Of a DNA stretch of 29,233 nt, positions 27,254-29,233 are shown in pieces. The notes beneath the pieces were generated by a model. It did no database searches. It was given only the letters and a program-made list of their open reading frames with translations, and was not told the DNA's origin. Position numbers and translations under genes: made by a program. Every line of letters begins with the position of its first letter. Position 1 is the first letter of the stretch. The DNA is from a virus: IMG/VR virus record IMGVR_UViG_3300042465_005793, positions 1 through 29,233 of that record. The stretch is one strand, 5' to 3'.

Positions 27254-29194
27254 TTAACCCCAGAGCCGAACGGCCATCTGCGGACGGATGACGCTGTAAC
27301 CATACAGAACGTCGATACGGCACGGGAGACGGTCGTTATTGATGTCATACTGACGGACAATACGGAGCGAGATGCCGTTGTGGACCTGACGCGACGCCAT
27401 ATCGACGCCCTGCGGCATCAGCAGGTCGGCGGTGGCGAAGGCGATAGCGTCCTTGTGGTAGATCAGGTTCTGCGGATACTGCGTGTTCGCGGTCCCGACA
27501 AACACAACCGACTTGCTGTTGCCCGGCAGCGCATCGACAGTCGCAAGCGCCTGCGAAGACGAATACATCGCCGAAACAGTGACCGTGGCGTTACCGCCCG
27601 CCGCCGTGACGTCCGCCAGAGCGACGAACTGGAACAGCGAACCGGTGGATTCACGGGTCTGCGGGTTGACGGCAAAGCAGTCGGCAATCGTGAACACGTC
27701 GCCAGCCTTGATGGTGTTCGTGCTGAGACCAGTCAGAGCGATGCTCGCCGCGCCTTCAGTCGTAACAGCCGCCGAAGTGGACGCGCCCGTCGCGGCGCGG
27801 GTGCCCGTCGTGAACTGCTTGATCGACTGCGACATATTCAGCTCGTCATAGCCGAGGATGCCTTCACCGAACATGCCGTTCTTGAACTGCTTCGAGATAG
27901 CCGAGACCGGGTTGAAGAGACCCTTCATACCCTCGATCAGCGCGGCGTTGGCGGCCGGATTGACCGTCGCATAGCGCGGCGACATGACAGCGGCGTTCTC
28001 GTTCAGCTTCTGCTGCGCCTGAAGCAGGACCAGCGACGTAGCCGGCGTCGTGCCGGGCGTGCCGACCGAGTTGCCGATATACTTGAAGCTGTTCGCAACG
28101 TCCGCGTCAATAGAAGCGGCGAGCTGCGAAATACGAGGCTTGAGAACGCGGTCGGCAAAGTCGTCCAACTGCATCGTCAGCTCGGCGGTCGTGAAGTTGA
28201 CGCCGATGTGCTTCTGGCTGGAGACCGCGAGCGTGGTATACTGCTCGTTGTCGTCCTGAACCTGAAGCGCCGCGCCGTCCGTGACCAGAGCGCGGTCGGG
28301 CAGACGGATGCGGAGGGTCGAGCCGATCTTGGCGCCCTCTACAGCAAACGAATCGTCATCACCATGTTCGAAGCAGATCGCTACTTCTGCCCCCGCTTGC
28401 GCGGCTGCCGCTTTCACGGCAGGTCAGACTATATCTTTAGATATGACGCCAAATACGCCCACTACGGATCATAGACACCAGTGACGGGGTCACTCCGTAT
28501 TGAGCCGCTATTTCGCGGTTCGTGCCTCGAAAAGCGCGGATTTCTCGCACCTGGTCTTCCGTGAGTTTTGCGTGTCCGTTCCGGGTTCCGTGCGCCTGTC
28601 GATTCTTATCCACCATGTCTTGCATGTTGGCGTCAAAATCTCCGGCAAACAGATGCGCGGGGTTCACACACTTACGGTTGTCGCACGAATGAAGGATGTA
28701 AGCCTGACCCGGATCGCCGTAAGCCAACTCAAAGGCTACGCGGTGAGCATAGGCAGTCTTGCCGTCCTTATGGATTTGACCATAGCCGTTAGGCATCAGG
28801 CATCCCGTCCATTCATGGCATCCGTTTTCACGTATCGCCACCTTTGCGAAGAATCGCTCTTTCAAGTCACGCTTCATATCTACCCCGCATTTCGGGCCGC
28901 TTGGCCCTACGAGCTTTCGCTCTAGTCGTTGGACCTTCATCATATCACAGTAAGTGATAAGATGCTTGGCTGCTGATTGCCCAATCCACAGGCTTTTCAG
29001 ACCGTCGCGCTTGTCATTTCTAACTACGCTGTGGTGCATGTGGCTCTAAGGGGTTTCCAGCAATTAACGGGGTTTAACGTCAGCTAGACTTACGTTTACT
29101 GACGGTTAACAGTGCGGGTCAGGACAAGATTATTCTCAAGGATTTCAAGGGCCTTGCGAGTAATCATGTCAATCGTAAGAAGCGAATTGCTCAC
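27254..29194 (-). CDS. Major coat protein, P22 gp5-like, split by group I intron (exons 29098-29194 and 27254-28359)
   Basis: The capsid subunit, encoded in two exons. Exon 1 starts at GTG 29194, eight bases after AAGGA, and encodes 32 residues (SNSLLTIDMITRKALEIL, then TRTVNRQ). Without splicing it meets TAA at the next codon. Exon 2 begins at 28359. Joining T at 29098 to AT at 28359 makes the codon for Tyr and restores VNRQYDDSFAVEGAKIGSTL, the conserved N-terminus of the P22 coat family. The spliced protein is 400 residues (P22: 430). Downstream motifs also fit (LRIRLPDRALV, TAELTMQLDDFADRVL). An ORF from 28417 gives a false N-terminus made of intron sequence. Confidence 0.92.
28360..29097 (-). 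other. Group I self-splicing intron in the coat gene (738 bases)
   Basis: The conserved core is readable on the minus strand: P element AATTGCTGGAAAC (29053-29065), Q AATCAGCAGCCAAG (28965-28978), R GTCCAACGACTAGA (28921-28934) and S AAGATATAGTC (28427-28437). P7 forms between GACTA in R and TAGTC in S. For P1, the 5' exon CGTCAGT (29098-29104) pairs with the internal guide GCTGACG (29078-29084) over seven positions, ending in the required U-G pair at the splice site. After S come hairpins CTGCCG/CGGCAG (28405-28422, P9) and CCGC-GCAA-GCGG (28393-28404). The terminal G is at 28360. The 3' site is inferred from the protein frame and the terminal G. Confidence 0.95.
28437..28877 (-). CDS. HNH homing endonuclease inside the intron P8 loop
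   Basis: From ATG 28877 (GGGG upstream) the product has 146 residues. The HNH_3-type core reads AYAHRVAFELAYGD (42-55), ILHSCDNRKCVNPAHLF (61-77) with H63, N72 and H75, and Cys 65 and 70. A C-terminal HTH-like domain (LTEDQVREIRAFRG, REIAAQYGVTPSLVSMIRSG) should read the target site. It lies between the R and S elements, that is, in P8, and its stop TAA shares one base with the S element. It is expected to cut intronless coat genes at the insertion site and so spread the intron. The frame opens further to 29039, but those residues cover the intron core. Confidence 0.92.
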   Translation of the reverse strand: MKRDLKERFFAKVAIRENGCHEWTGCLMPNGYGQIHKDGKTAYAHRVAFELAYGDPGQAYILHSCDNRKCVNPAHLFAGDFDANMQDMVDKNRQAHGTRNGHAKLTEDQVREIRAFRGTNREIAAQYGVTPSLVSMIRSGRIWRHI

Positions 29195-29205
29195 GGTTGA
29201 GTTCC

Positions 29206-29232
29206 TTATCTACGTTGTGCTTCCAGCTTCTT
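29206..29232 (-). CDS. Possible 3' end of the gene before the coat (scaffold expected)
   Basis: Only nine codons remain (KKLEAQRR then stop), ending just before the coat ribosome site, in the place where P22-type phages encode the scaffolding protein. The basic, helical end fits a scaffold C-terminus. Two other frames are also open at the edge: one stops at TAG about three bases earlier on the transcript, and one runs into the coat gene and stops near its tenth codon. The choice is therefore uncertain. Confidence 0.3.
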   Translation of the reverse strand, partial: KKLEAQRR

Positions 29233-29233
29233 G

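Noticed and set aside
26937-27323. Longer start (27323) for the coat-adjacent gene
   Set aside because: It would overlap the coat gene by 70 bases with shadow-like residues. The TTG at 27251 has a well-placed ribosome site.
28360-28417. Coat protein start at 28417, as given by simple ORF calling
   Set aside because: The first 20 or so residues are translated from intron P9 structures. The true N-terminus is in the exon at 29098-29194.
27380-28474. Plus-strand ORF of 364 codons opposite the coat gene
   Set aside because: It is extremely Arg-rich, spans the exon-intron junction on the wrong strand, and is a composition artefact.
28878-29039. N-terminal extension of the HNH ORF up to 29039
   Set aside because: It would translate the intron Q and R elements. 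The protein similarity and a plausible start begin at 28877.
1-29233. CRISPR arrays, tRNA or rRNA genes, insertion sequences, integrase and attachment sites
   Set aside because: I saw no regularly spaced repeats, cloverleaf-like segments with a TTCRANY loop, transposase ORFs or recombinase motifs on either strand. A tRNAscan run would be the decisive check for tRNAs.

Overview
The window is part of a double-stranded DNA phage genome. The virion genes are of the Salmonella phage P22 type: a P22 gp5-like coat protein, gp4-like tail accessory factor, gp10-like packaged-DNA stabilisation protein, three presumed DNA-ejection proteins and a tail protein with a podovirus head-binding domain. It is therefore most likely a short-tailed phage (podovirus morphology). 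A two-component spanin pair and several lipobox proteins imply a Gram-negative host. The moderately high GC content fits a proteobacterium, but the sequence does not identify the host more closely. There are no integrase, repressor, tRNA or CRISPR features. Both edges cut through genes: large terminase on the left, and the gene before the coat, probably scaffold, on the right. In this gene class the minus-strand order is terminase, portal, scaffold, coat, so the missing portal and scaffold should lie between the two edges of a circularly permuted genome.

Layout. (1) 1-1739, minus: large and small terminase. (2) 1740-2441: a 13-bp inverted repeat, one small minus-strand gene, then a 292-base regulatory region with a sigma70-like promoter. 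(3) 2442-5422, plus: about 14 small, tightly overlapping accessory genes, mostly of unknown function, with a rho-independent terminator inside the run. (4) 5384-12982, read leftward: replication genes, namely a DUF2800/Cas4-like nuclease, a conserved early protein, a DnaA-domain-IV plus LuxR-type HTH protein, a small helical protein, family A DNA polymerase, an RPHxRRGH-motif protein, primase-helicase and a small membrane protein. (5) 13045-16283, plus: VRR-NUC nuclease, SNF2-type helicase, a DUF6378-like protein, two small HTH proteins and three small helical proteins. (6) 16140-29233, read leftward: coat, tail and ejection genes, ending in a compact lysis cassette (endolysin, lipoprotein, small membrane protein, i-spanin, overlapping o-spanin, holin-like protein).

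The most notable find is at the right end. The coat gene is split by a 738-base group I intron (28360-29097). All four conserved core elements (P, Q, R, S) can be read, along with a perfect P1 pairing between the 5' exon and the internal guide, a P7 pairing, and P9-type hairpins. An HNH homing endonuclease gene sits in the P8 loop. Splicing joins a GTG-initiated 32-codon exon to the main ORF and restores the conserved N-terminus of the P22 coat family across the junction. An ordinary ORF caller would miss the first exon and give the coat a false N-terminus.

Most genes are packed with ATGA, GTGA or TTGA stop-start overlaps, so translation is probably coupled through the blocks. No stretch over 300 bases lacks a gene; the longest, 2150-2441, holds the divergent regulatory region.
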